Positions 36,190-45,466 of a stretch of 64,000 nucleotides of DNA are shown in pieces. Position 1 is the stretch's first letter. Every line of letters starts with the position of its first letter. A program made the translations under genes and the position numbers. Under the pieces are notes generated by a model. That model ran no database searches and was not told where the DNA came from. It saw only the letters and a list, made by a program, of their open reading frames with translations. The DNA is from an uncultured Carboxylicivirga sp. (lineage in GTDB: Bacteria > Bacteroidota > Bacteroidia > Bacteroidales > Marinilabiliaceae), in NCBI GenBank assembly GCA_947491945.1, contig CANLLN010000014.1:1-64000 (forward strand), read 5' to 3'.

Positions 36190-37320
36190 ATGGATAAAAA
36201 GGGCTACATATCAAGGATTCGTGAGGATTTAAAAGGCGGACGTAAGCACTCTAAAACCACTATTGAAAGCATTGCCAAAAGCTTCGGTATCGCTAATAAG
36301 AACTTGGTGAAAGAATTTACCGAACTGGCAATAATCCTAAACGCAAGAGAGATAGCACACAACAGTTCGCTAACCACTTACGAAAAATACCTTGATATTG
36401 TAGCCCTGTATCACTCACAGGTTAACCTCTCCATGCGTACAAGCATGAGTGTGTTGATGCAGCAATATTCCACTCCGGCACCCATCTCGTTCCTGGCATC
36501 GAGTTATATCTTAAAATCAGGTAGCTTATCAGGCTACAAAGCTTTTAAGAATATTGTAAAAGGAAGCACTAAAGGCAAAATTGTCGGCAATGCACACCTT
36601 ACCAATGACAAAACCGACTTTCCAAAGTATTTAGAGCCATCGGCAGGGAACGGACTTTTAACCATTGCTTTACCTTATCACTATACCCATGTTAACGAGC
36701 TAGACGATGTAAGGCTTGCCAACCTGAAAGAACAACCTTTCGCAAAGGTCAGCTCTTGGGATGCTTTAAAACCTCCGGCAGCTTATGACAGAAGTTTTGA
36801 TGGTATAGTTACGAATCCGCCATTTGGTTCACTTTCTCAACCTGAACTTTTTGGAAAGTTTAAAATCAAACGATTAGAACATGCAATGGCATTAAACGCT
36901 TTGCGTTGCATGAAGGATGACGGTAAAGCTGCCATTATCATAGGTGGTCATACTACTTGGGACGAACACGGTCGGGTTACGGCAGGTACTAACCGCATTT
37001 TCCTGAATTACCTCTATCACTTTTACAACGTTGAAGATATTATCCCGATTAATGGCAAAAAGTTGTACTCCAGACAAGGAACTTCAATCAACACCCGATT
37101 GATTTTGATTGATGGAGCAAAAGCAGTTCCCGATGGAGCAGCTCCGCTTAAAAATAAATTACACAGCACCGTTGTCAATACCCATGAAGAACTTTGGGAC
37201 AGAGTTCAACTTCAACCATCTCCAGAAATACTTACGAAAATCAACCAGAACATTGCCAGATTGAGAGCAAAAGCAATTCTCATAAAACAGAAGCAGCATG
37301 AAACAAGCAATATCATTTAG
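36190..37320 (+). CDS. DNA adenine methyltransferase-like protein of the strawberry-notch cluster
   Basis: This 376-residue protein has a helical N-terminus (1-125) and a Rossmann methylase core with LEPSAGNGLL (motif I, about 155) and IVTNPPFGS (motif IV, about 207), as in N6-adenine methylases. Methylase domains of this kind normally accompany or are fused to strawberry-notch helicases in phages and plasmids. The C-terminus carries RLRAKAILIKQKQ, a motif shared with the next two large proteins. ATG at 36190 is used rather than the TTG at 36184. It may modify viral DNA before or at entry. Confidence 0.75.
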   Translation: MDKKGYISRIREDLKGGRKHSKTTIESIAKSFGIANKNLVKEFTELAIILNAREIAHNSSLTTYEKYLDIVALYHSQVNLSMRTSMSVLMQQYSTPAPISFLASSYILKSGSLSGYKAFKNIVKGSTKGKIVGNAHLTNDKTDFPKYLEPSAGNGLLTIALPYHYTHVNELDDVRLANLKEQPFAKVSSWDALKPPAAYDRSFDGIVTNPPFGSLSQPELFGKFKIKRLEHAMALNALRCMKDDGKAAIIIGGHTTWDEHGRVTAGTNRIFLNYLYHFYNVEDIIPINGKKLYSRQGTSINTRLILIDGAKAVPDGAAPLKNKLHSTVVNTHEELWDRVQLQPSPEILTKINQNIARLRAKAILIKQKQHETSNII

Positions 37321-37468
37321 CAAAAGCAGCATTACCATAAAGTTTGGTAGCGTTCCGCCAAAACATATATCGGCACGGCTTATTGAATTGGGTTTTAAAA
37401 CCAACAACAACAACAACAAAAGCTTTGTCCGCACCAAAAAGCTGGCTCAAAATGAACATGAGTATTAA
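37298..37468 (+). CDS. Small 56-residue protein between methylase and helicase genes
   Basis: The frame starts MKQAISFSKSSITIKFGSVP, overlaps the end of the methylase gene by 23 bp, and ends 6 bp before the helicase gene. It contains a run of five Asn residues (ELGFKTNNNNNKSF). Its position in a fully packed operon supports it. It may bridge proteins that are fused in other elements. Confidence 0.5.
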   Translation: MKQAISFSKSSITIKFGSVPPKHISARLIELGFKTNNNNNKSFVRTKKLAQNEHEY

Positions 37469-37474
37469 CAAGGG

Positions 37475-40400
37475 ATGTTCGGCCATAAAGGATTGGGCAT
37501 GGCATATATCCCGACAGCCGAAAAAGGTTTTATCCTGGATACAACTGTTCCCGATTCAATGGGTCACGAAATGCACATCGCTATCCGAAAAGTAAAGAAA
37601 AGTATCGGAATGCCTTTGTTTGACTATGTTGCAGAGAAACTCGATTACAGCAATGACGAGCTTGTCAAGTCGCTTTCGTGCGAACAGATTGATGCAGTAT
37701 CATTGGCAATTTACAATATCGAAAAGCGTGGCCAGGGAATCATTGTTGGCGACCAAACAGGAATTGGTAAAGGTAGAACCGCAGCAGCTTTAATCCGCTA
37801 TGGTGTTAAAAGCGGTTTGCAACCTGTGTTCTTATCCGAAAAGCCGAACTTATTTACTGACTTGTATCGTGACTTATCGGACATTGGTAGCTCTGCCCTG
37901 GTACCGTTTATCGTTAACACCAAAGAGAGCAAAACCAATGTAAAGGACAAAAGCGGTGAAGTCATTTATACAGCTCCCGAAAAACCTACACAAGAAAGGA
38001 TTATCAAGGGTAAGAAAGTACCCAACAATTACAACTTTGTTTGTGCCACTTATTCGCAGTTCAATCAGCCGAAAAAGCCAGCCAAACAAGAGTTTTTAAA
38101 TGCTGCAAGTAGCGGTAATATCATCATAATGGACGAAGCTCATAATGCTTCGGGTAGTTCCAATACAGGTGAGTTTATGCAAGATGTGTTAAGGCAAACC
38201 AAAGGCGTTTGTTTCTTATCTGCAACCTTTGCCAAACGACCTGATAATATGCCGATTTACGCTCAAAAGACTTCAATGAGCGATGCTAATATGAGCAAAG
38301 AGGACTTGGTAGAAGCCATCACCAAAGGCGGTGTGGCTTTACAGGAAGTATTAGCAGCCCAATTAGTTTCAGAGGGGCAAATGATTAGGCGTGAACGCTC
38401 TTTTGAAGGTGTGGAAGTAAACTATATCGAGCTGAAAGAAAAAGCCAAAGAGCAAGCTGAAACTGCCGACAAGATTACCTCAATCATCCGTGATATTATC
38501 GGGTTCCAGGAGAAGTACATTAACAAACAGGTTGATGAGCTAGATAAGATTGCAGCAGCCGAAAGTAAAGAGGTTGAAACACGCAAAGGAACTGAAAAAG
38601 CCGGGGTTGATAATATTCCGTATTTCTCAAAAGTCTTCAACGTCATCAATCAATTACTCTTTAGCCTGAACGCTGCCGATGTTGCCGACCATGCCATAAA
38701 CAGGTTAAAAGAAGGTAAGAAACCTATCATTGCTTTTGCCTCCACAATGGGGAGCTTTTTAGAAGGAATGGCAAAACCCGATGATGTGATAAACGGAGAC
38801 TTCTCAACCGTTTTGGAAAAGGGGTTGGATTCAGTTCTTCGTTATACCGAAAAGGATATTGATGGAGAATCACAGGGTAAACAATTCAATATTGCCGATT
38901 TATCCGAAGATGCTCAATTGGCTTACTATGATATTATCAGGCGAATCGAACAGGCTTCAACAGGAATTACTATCAGCCCTCTGGACCTTATTATCCAAAA
39001 GATAAAAGAAGCCGGCTATTCAGTTGGTGAGGTTACAGGTCGAAAACTTTGTGTCCAGTACAATTCCACCAAGGCAAAGAATACAACCGCTTTGGTGATG
39101 AGCCGAAAAAAGGAAAATACAGCCGATTTATTCCGACAGTTTAATGACAATGAAATTGATTGTTTGCTTATCAATCAAAGTGGTTCAACAGGAGCTTCGG
39201 CACATGCCATTGTTACGGATAAGGTGCCAGCAGAAAAAGTGAAGCAACGTGTGATGGTGATACTCCAACCTGAACTGAATATCAATACAGAGATTCAAAA
39301 GCGTGGACGTATCAACCGAACAGGGCAGATAATGAAACCGATTTACGATTACATTATTTCGTCTATTCCTGCACAAAAGCGGTTTATGATGATGCTCAAA
39401 AAGAAGCTGAAATCATTGGATGCCAATACCACCTCCAACCAGAAAAGCAGTAAATCACAATTAGAATCGGATGACTTTCTGAATAAATACGGTGACAAAG
39501 TGGTTCGCCAATATATGTTGGAAAATGAGGAACTAAACAAAGCCCTGGATAACCCACTCAAATTTGAAGGAAAAGACAGCGATGAAACCCCATCCGAAGG
39601 TGATGCTTCAAAAGTAACAGGTCGAGTGGCTGTTTTATCGGTTAAGGAACAAGAGAAATTTTATCAGGAAGTCATTGAGCGATACAACGACTATGTGGAG
39701 TATCTCAAGCAAGCCGATGAGTACGACCTTGAAGTGGAAGTCCTGAACCTAAAAGCAGAATCACTTGAAAAGCGTGTTGTGATTGCCGGAAAAGGTGGGC
39801 GTTCGGTTTTTGGTAATGATACTTTTTTGGAAAAATGCGAATGTAACGTACTTAAAAAGCCGTATGGCAAAGCTGAATTGGAGAAGCTTATTCAAAAACA
39901 ATTAAGCGGTAAACACCCCGATAGCATTTCTGAAGAAATAGTTTCAGCTCACGAGAAATTTGTGCAAAACAAGTTATCTGAGGATTTAAAAGCGTTGGAG
40001 GATAAATACAAAGAGCTTTTTAATGGTATTACCGATGAGAAAGGCTATCAGAAAATTCCGGTATATGACAAAGCAGCCCAAAGAGATTATGTCGCTGAAA
40101 GAACCGAAGAAATTGAAGAAGGAAAACAAGCCGAGATTACCAAGACCAAAACACAAAGCGAGAACCGTAAACGCTACTTGAACAACTTTTTCAAGTTCTT
40201 TAAAGTCGGTCATGGTTATTTCTATCCGGCAGTCAGTTTTGAAACCGATAGCAGTTCCAATTCTTATTGCGTGTTTCTTGGTTTCGACATTAACCCAAAG
40301 CGCAAGAATCCTTATGCTCCGTCATCGGTGAAGCTTCGCTTTGCCATTTCAGACAGCCGTAAATACATCGTTCTCCCTGCATCGGGTGATACCGCCAAAG

Positions 40401-41251
40401 AAATTGAGCGTGTAATGAGCCGTAGTATGCAGCTTACCACAGGACAAAAAGAAAGCTTGATTGAGCGTTGGGATGAAGCTATTAAAGACTTCACCGCCGA
40501 CCGACAAATCCGCTATATCGTAACAGGAAACATACTTCAAGGCTCTGCCGATTTTCCCGGTAAGTTGGTAAGCTTTACCACTAAAGGCAGAGGTGTTCAG
40601 AAAGGAATATTAATGAGTGAAGCATGGTCGCCTGACAATAACAATAATAAGGCAGACAACTATGTTGTAGCTCCAATAGCCAAACTGCAAAAGCACATTA
40701 TGAGCCTTCGCAATGGAGCTACCATTGCCACCGAAAACAGGATTACAATAGCCAGGCATTATGATGGCACTTTTAAGGTCATCATGCCGAAAACCAAAAC
40801 GCATATTCCCATTTACACCGATAAAGAAGTGGTGAAACTTCTGGTTAATAATCGGGATGGTTTTGAAATGGTTTCGGGCAATATGAGGGCTTCGGTTGAA
40901 GAAAGCAAGATGACCAAACTGCTTAATCTACTTGGAGAGCGATTCAGCCTTTCGGTTAAAATTCCACGCCATTATTACGATGAGTTTTTGGATAAGGGAA
41001 CAAAGCGAGGCAATTCAACTGATAGCCTTACCAATGAAGCAATGAAGATGTTTGAGCAGGACAAAAAGGAATTTCCCAAACGACTGGCCAAACAAAAGCA
41101 ATCCGCACCGAAAGGAAAGAAAATTAGCATTGACAAGGGTAAGCAATTGACACTTGTAAAGCTTAGGGCAAAGGCAATACTGATTAAGCAGAAACAGCTT
41201 CGGGCAGTTGCCGGGCTTGGTACTCATCCTAAAATCAAGACCATACTATGA
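37475..41251 (+). CDS. Strawberry-notch-type SF2 helicase
   Basis: This 1258-residue protein is a large SF2 NTPase of the strawberry-notch family. Walker A is GDQTGIGKGRT (about 91), motif II MDEAHNASG (about 219), motif III FLSATF, and the C-terminal helicase domain has INQSGSTGASAH and QKRGRINRTGQ (motif VI-like). In phages and plasmids such proteins are often polyvalent proteins delivered into the host with the DNA; that role is inferred here. The C-terminus has KLRAKAILIKQKQ followed by AVAGLG. Its last codons overlap the start of the LPD1-like gene (ATGA). Confidence 0.85.
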   Translation: MFGHKGLGMAYIPTAEKGFILDTTVPDSMGHEMHIAIRKVKKSIGMPLFDYVAEKLDYSNDELVKSLSCEQIDAVSLAIYNIEKRGQGIIVGDQTGIGKGRTAAALIRYGVKSGLQPVFLSEKPNLFTDLYRDLSDIGSSALVPFIVNTKESKTNVKDKSGEVIYTAPEKPTQERIIKGKKVPNNYNFVCATYSQFNQPKKPAKQEFLNAASSGNIIIMDEAHNASGSSNTGEFMQDVLRQTKGVCFLSATFAKRPDNMPIYAQKTSMSDANMSKEDLVEAITKGGVALQEVLAAQLVSEGQMIRRERSFEGVEVNYIELKEKAKEQAETADKITSIIRDIIGFQEKYINKQVDELDKIAAAESKEVETRKGTEKAGVDNIPYFSKVFNVINQLLFSLNAADVADHAINRLKEGKKPIIAFASTMGSFLEGMAKPDDVINGDFSTVLEKGLDSVLRYTEKDIDGESQGKQFNIADLSEDAQLAYYDIIRRIEQASTGITISPLDLIIQKIKEAGYSVGEVTGRKLCVQYNSTKAKNTTALVMSRKKENTADLFRQFNDNEIDCLLINQSGSTGASAHAIVTDKVPAEKVKQRVMVILQPELNINTEIQKRGRINRTGQIMKPIYDYIISSIPAQKRFMMMLKKKLKSLDANTTSNQKSSKSQLESDDFLNKYGDKVVRQYMLENEELNKALDNPLKFEGKDSDETPSEGDASKVTGRVAVLSVKEQEKFYQEVIERYNDYVEYLKQADEYDLEVEVLNLKAESLEKRVVIAGKGGRSVFGNDTFLEKCECNVLKKPYGKAELEKLIQKQLSGKHPDSISEEIVSAHEKFVQNKLSEDLKALEDKYKELFNGITDEKGYQKIPVYDKAAQRDYVAERTEEIEEGKQAEITKTKTQSENRKRYLNNFFKFFKVGHGYFYPAVSFETDSSSNSYCVFLGFDINPKRKNPYAPSSVKLRFAISDSRKYIVLPASGDTAKEIERVMSRSMQLTTGQKESLIERWDEAIKDFTADRQIRYIVTGNILQGSADFPGKLVSFTTKGRGVQKGILMSEAWSPDNNNNKADNYVVAPIAKLQKHIMSLRNGATIATENRITIARHYDGTFKVIMPKTKTHIPIYTDKEVVKLLVNNRDGFEMVSGNMRASVEESKMTKLLNLLGERFSLSVKIPRHYYDEFLDKGTKRGNSTDSLTNEAMKMFEQDKKEFPKRLAKQKQSAPKGKKISIDKGKQLTLVKLRAKAILIKQKQLRAVAGLGTHPKIKTIL

Positions 41252-43584
41252 CCGAGAAGGAGTTTTATAAAAAGTACAAAGCCATCCATAAGGATATTCG
41301 CACTAAAGGAAAATCAAAGGCTTCCATCTTATCCAATGGTTTTAAAGAGGGCGTTAATGTCAATGCTTTGCCCATCTATAAAGGTTTTGAGAAAGCAACC
41401 GATATTATTGCCACTCGCTACAAACCGAGAAAGGGTGACTTCGTTTGGATTCTACCCAAACAAGGCTTCATTGAAGGTCGCAATGGCTACAAAACAAAGC
41501 AAGGTTACAAACCTAATCCCAATGATGGTTTCTTTATTATCAGCGATGATTGGTCATTATACGAAAACTACTGCGCCAACTTAGCAACTCCCAATGATGA
41601 CCTTGGGGATATTGATACGGAAGTCGAAAAGGCTTTGCAGGAGAAGCAAAAGAACCGGGAATTTAAAGATGCCGGAAAGCGTGTTCATGGTTCCAGGAAA
41701 GAACAAGCCATGTACAACAAGCTTATCAGCAGTAGCGATTTAAACAGCATCGAACAGGATGAAGCAACCGCTATCGAGCTAATTAAAAAAGATAAGGTAT
41801 TTCCAAAGGTTGACCCACAGGCAGAAAAAGAAAATGGAACGGATTCAGGTTGTGCCTTTTTGAAAGTAAAGGTTCGTCAGGCATTTCCTGCTAAGCCACA
41901 TGCCAACACCAAAGAAGCCAGGGAACAATATGTGAAAATGGCAGAAGCTTTTGCAAGTGTTCTCAATGATGCTATTTCAATCACGGATTTACAGCAGCTC
42001 GATACCATTGCCAATAGTGGTGAGATTGTGGGCAAGCATGATTTTGGAATGATATTCGGTAAGGCACTTCGCAATATTGTCTTTACCATTAAGGGCTATC
42101 GGACAACATCTGCGGTCAAGGAAACTTACATGAAAGCCCATCAATATTCAGGTATCACAAAAGAACAGGCAGCTCCACATGCTAAGAGGTTGAAAGAGTA
42201 CACCGACAAACGGATAAAACGCCAACAGGATTGTATTGATTCTGCTAAGCAAATTCTTTCTCCTGCCGATATGAAACGCCACAAGCAAAATGACCTGACT
42301 TTTCAGGGAGGTATGTTGAGCAGCGTTCGGACTGTGGAGGACTATGTAAGGTATGTTACTCAGGTTTGCACACGATTTATCAATGATGCAAAAAGAGAAT
42401 ACGATGAGCAAAAAGAACGATTCCCATACAAGGAATTTAAACCAGATTGGAGCTGGGCAGAAATAAAGAAAACAAGCAAATCTAAAAGTAGCAGCAAGCC
42501 AAAGATAGAAGCCGTACCGCTATCATACATCAAGCGTACAGGCGGTTTATTGATTGAGGAAGCGGATGAAAATACGGTTATCAAGAAGCTGCATTTTAAA
42601 TCGCTCACATTAGGAAACTATGTGAAGGATGATGAAGCGAGGGAACACATTCGTCACTTTGTTGCAGCCATCGTTGATTTATGTGAGGTTCTTGACATCA
42701 ACCTATCCATAAACGAAGCCCTGGCTATTGCTTTCGGTGCGTTTGGTCGTGGAGGTAAGGCAATGGCGACTTATTATCCAACACGCCAGCTCATCAACCT
42801 GACCAAACGAAACGGTGATGGCTCGGTAGCCCATGAGTGGGGACATTTCTTTGACCACTACTTGAATGGCTTGGAATTATCAACCAAACCGCTACGTTCA
42901 GAAAGTTATCTGAATACCATCATTGAAAGTTTAGGGTATCGTAAGAAGTATTTCATTGGTGGTAATTCTTCGCCAACAAAAGATTGGTTCAAGGATATTT
43001 TAAAGACCTCCATTAAGAAGGTTGTACCAACATTTCAGGAAAGGCAATCGGTGGTGCATACAAGTATCGTTTCGCTAATTCTAATGCTCCGCTTTGGTTA
43101 TTATGCTTTGGAAGATAAAGCAGTTAGCTACAATGATTTTGACGAAACAAAGAAACGCAGAACCGACAGCTACCTGTATCACTACTCCAAACTTCAAGGT
43201 GCTTATTGGAAAGATATTGCCGAGATGTTTGCCCGAAGCTTCGAGTGCTATGTGTACGACAAGCTAAAGGAAAAGAACCGGGTAAATAACTACCTGGTAT
43301 CAGGTGGTATGTTTTCTCATCCTGTTTATCCGCAAGGTCAGGAACGCATTTACATCAACAAGTGCTTTGATAACCTGATTTATGCCATCAAAGAGCATTT
43401 ATCCATAAAATCATTTGAGCCATTTACCGATAAACGAGCCGATGAATACATCGACCTAACCGAAAAAGGCAGCGTGAACAAAGGTGTAATAGTGGGCAAA
43501 GAGCGCAAACTGAAACTTGCCAAAATCAGGGCTAAAGCAATTCGCATTAAACAGAAACAAGCCCTTGCGAAGGGCAGCGAATAA
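41248..43584 (+). CDS. Large polyvalent protein with LPD1-type putative metallopeptidase domain
   Basis: This 778-residue protein carries an LPD1-like domain (about 430-735): LTLGNYVKDDEAREHIRHF, NINEALAIAFGAFGRGGKA-like helices and AHEWGHFFDHY (about 528), an HExxH zinc-protease motif. LPD1 is known from polyvalent proteins that phages and plasmids inject into the host. The N-terminal 150 residues include a DFVWILPKQGF segment. The C-terminus has KIRAKAIRIKQKQ, shared with the two upstream proteins. Protease activity against host defence proteins is inference from the family. Confidence 0.8.
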   Translation: MTEKEFYKKYKAIHKDIRTKGKSKASILSNGFKEGVNVNALPIYKGFEKATDIIATRYKPRKGDFVWILPKQGFIEGRNGYKTKQGYKPNPNDGFFIISDDWSLYENYCANLATPNDDLGDIDTEVEKALQEKQKNREFKDAGKRVHGSRKEQAMYNKLISSSDLNSIEQDEATAIELIKKDKVFPKVDPQAEKENGTDSGCAFLKVKVRQAFPAKPHANTKEAREQYVKMAEAFASVLNDAISITDLQQLDTIANSGEIVGKHDFGMIFGKALRNIVFTIKGYRTTSAVKETYMKAHQYSGITKEQAAPHAKRLKEYTDKRIKRQQDCIDSAKQILSPADMKRHKQNDLTFQGGMLSSVRTVEDYVRYVTQVCTRFINDAKREYDEQKERFPYKEFKPDWSWAEIKKTSKSKSSSKPKIEAVPLSYIKRTGGLLIEEADENTVIKKLHFKSLTLGNYVKDDEAREHIRHFVAAIVDLCEVLDINLSINEALAIAFGAFGRGGKAMATYYPTRQLINLTKRNGDGSVAHEWGHFFDHYLNGLELSTKPLRSESYLNTIIESLGYRKKYFIGGNSSPTKDWFKDILKTSIKKVVPTFQERQSVVHTSIVSLILMLRFGYYALEDKAVSYNDFDETKKRRTDSYLYHYSKLQGAYWKDIAEMFARSFECYVYDKLKEKNRVNNYLVSGGMFSHPVYPQGQERIYINKCFDNLIYAIKEHLSIKSFEPFTDKRADEYIDLTEKGSVNKGVIVGKERKLKLAKIRAKAIRIKQKQALAKGSE

Positions 43585-43618
43585 TAAATAGTGTACTAAA
43601 AACTTAATATCAGATAGT

Positions 43619-44485
43619 ATGAAATTAACAATCAAAAATTACAAGGAAGCCACCAAAAATATTGACTTCAAAAAGTTGCCGGAAGCAGCACAGGAAGCAC
43701 ATAAAGAGTTCGATTCATTTGCCGATTTCTACAATGAGGATAAGGACATTAAAGAGATGTTGGATAATCATTTCAAAATCGTTGAACCTTACCTAAAGGA
43801 TTCAGAAAAGAAAAGCCCTGCACCTAAGAAATCACCAGTGAAGAAAAAGACTACCTCGTCACAAAAATCAACAAAATATGTGACCAAGAAAGCTGCTCCA
43901 AAACGGACAGCCACCAAGAAAACAGCAGCACCCAAAAAAGCACAACGAAAACCCATAGAGGTTGATTTGATGCCGTTGGAGATTAAAGTAATCAGGCGTT
44001 ATCTGAACTTCCACAATAAGAAGGTATCTGAACGTCAGGTATCGCTTTTGTACAAGGTGATTCAAAAGGCTGCTACCGAAAAGACCATTCGCAAAACAAG
44101 TAAGTATGCTTCTGAAATTAAAAGCATCAGCAATGACCTTATCAAGACTTACAAGGATATGAATGGTACTTGCAAGTTTGAAGTTCCGGATTCCTTATAC
44201 ACGAAGCTGAAAAAGATTGTGGATGATTATGGTGTTACTCCGGCAGTTGCATTGATTAAAAGGTTTATCAATCTGTATGGTAATATCACAAAGGCAAAAG
44301 CCCAACGCTTGCTTACCTCAGTTACCAACTCACTGAAAAATGGTAAGGTTGACAAATCCGACAAGGAATTTGAACAGGTGAAAAACGTTCAAAAGCATTT
44401 GCACGATTATCTGGAGAGCGACAAACTGCTTGTTACCAATGTTCAGTTAAAAGGGCTACAAGGCATTGCCGGATTGGGAAAGTAA
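43619..44485 (+). CDS. Histone-H1-like Lys/Ala/Pro-rich protein
   Basis: This 288-residue protein has a helical N-terminus (1-58), then a linker (about 60-110) of Lys, Ala, Pro, Thr and Ser (KKAAPKRTATKKTAAPKKAQ) like a histone H1 tail, then a helical C-terminal domain. It should bind DNA and may condense the viral genome. It ends LKGLQGIAGLGK, a motif shared in form with other probable virion proteins. It follows the LPD1-like gene by 34 bp and precedes the RadA-like ATPase. Confidence 0.65.
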   Translation: MKLTIKNYKEATKNIDFKKLPEAAQEAHKEFDSFADFYNEDKDIKEMLDNHFKIVEPYLKDSEKKSPAPKKSPVKKKTTSSQKSTKYVTKKAAPKRTATKKTAAPKKAQRKPIEVDLMPLEIKVIRRYLNFHNKKVSERQVSLLYKVIQKAATEKTIRKTSKYASEIKSISNDLIKTYKDMNGTCKFEVPDSLYTKLKKIVDDYGVTPAVALIKRFINLYGNITKAKAQRLLTSVTNSLKNGKVDKSDKEFEQVKNVQKHLHDYLESDKLLVTNVQLKGLQGIAGLGK

Positions 44486-44499
44486 ATGCCACTACTTCC

Positions 44500-45132
44500 A
44501 TGCCCAAAAGTAGTGGCTCTCAAAACAGGGCATTCAATCCCGGCACCACAAGAACCGCAGTCATCGCATCCGACCAGGTTGTTTTGGCAAACGACCTTGC
44601 CAAGATGAATTTTAAGACCATCTCAATCAGGGGAAAGTTCGGTAGGCTATTAGGTAAGCTGTATATCCCATTCTATATAATGATTTACGGCTCACGCTTT
44701 CACGGCAAAAGCACCGTTGCCCTAATGTTTGCCGATGAATTGGTAAAACAACACGGCTATAAAGTCCTGTATGTAGCCAATGAAGAAGGCGCAAAAGGAA
44801 CAATGCAGGAGAAAGTGGTAAGGCTTGGAATTAACAGTCCGATTGGAATCATCGAGGACTACAATCCAAGATTATTCAAGGATTACGATGTGGTATTTAT
44901 CGACAGTACACAAACGACCGATATTTCTCACGAGGAATTTAAAGAGCTGAAGAAACAGTTTCCCAACACCTCATTTGTAATCATCAATCAGGCAAACCGA
45001 GACGGCAGCTCTAAAGGCGGAACGAAGTGGGAACATATTGTGGATGCCATTATGCACATCGAAAATCAAAGTGCAACGATGGAGAAAAACCGCTTTCCGG
45101 AGGGCAGCACAGAAACCATTAAAATCTTTTAG
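44500..45132 (+). CDS. RadA/RecA-superfamily ATPase, possible packaging or recombination motor
   Basis: This 210-residue protein has Walker A YGSRFHGKSTVAL (about 64), VLYVANEEGAKGTMQEKV (RadA-like switch region), Walker B DYDVVFIDS (about 130) and VIINQANRDGSSKGG, close in form to the RadA stretch before the L2 loop. It lacks the zinc finger and Lon-like domain of RadA. In a genome with no terminase it is the only small ATPase in the late block, so a packaging role is possible; recombination or replication is the simpler guess. Confidence 0.7.
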   Translation: MPKSSGSQNRAFNPGTTRTAVIASDQVVLANDLAKMNFKTISIRGKFGRLLGKLYIPFYIMIYGSRFHGKSTVALMFADELVKQHGYKVLYVANEEGAKGTMQEKVVRLGINSPIGIIEDYNPRLFKDYDVVFIDSTQTTDISHEEFKELKKQFPNTSFVIINQANRDGSSKGGTKWEHIVDAIMHIENQSATMEKNRFPEGSTETIKIF

Positions 45133-45133
45133 C

Positions 45134-45466
45134 ATGGAAGAAATGACAATAAAATTCTATTGGCTTGTTATCGGTGCTTTCAGTTCGCTTATCGTTGGTG
45201 TAGTTTCTTTCATCATCCGCAATGCCATTTCAAAGAATGCCACAAAGGAAACGGTGGATGCTAAAACCGATTTATTAGAAAAGGATATTCAGCACTTGAC
45301 AAAAGAGCTTGCTTCATGCGAAAACAAGTTTACAGTACTGCATAAACGAATATCTGATTTGAGGGATAGCTCCAAGGAGATATATGTCAGCAAAGAACTA
45401 TTCCATCAAACCATAAAGCAGCTTAACGAGAAGCTCGATACCATTTTAAAATTTGTAGAGAAATGA
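45134..45466 (+). CDS. Single-pass membrane protein with coiled coil, lysis cassette
   Basis: This 110-residue protein begins MEEMTIKFYWLVIGAFSSLI with one membrane helix (about 8-30). A Lys/Glu-rich coiled coil (about 45-105) contains a single Cys. ATG at 45134 lies 1 bp after the previous stop; the longer frame from 45038 is out of context. It overlaps the holin gene by 4 bp. Size and topology resemble spanin-like or accessory lysis proteins, but no family is certain. Confidence 0.6.
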   Translation: MEEMTIKFYWLVIGAFSSLIVGVVSFIIRNAISKNATKETVDAKTDLLEKDIQHLTKELASCENKFTVLHKRISDLRDSSKEIYVSKELFHQTIKQLNEKLDTILKFVEK

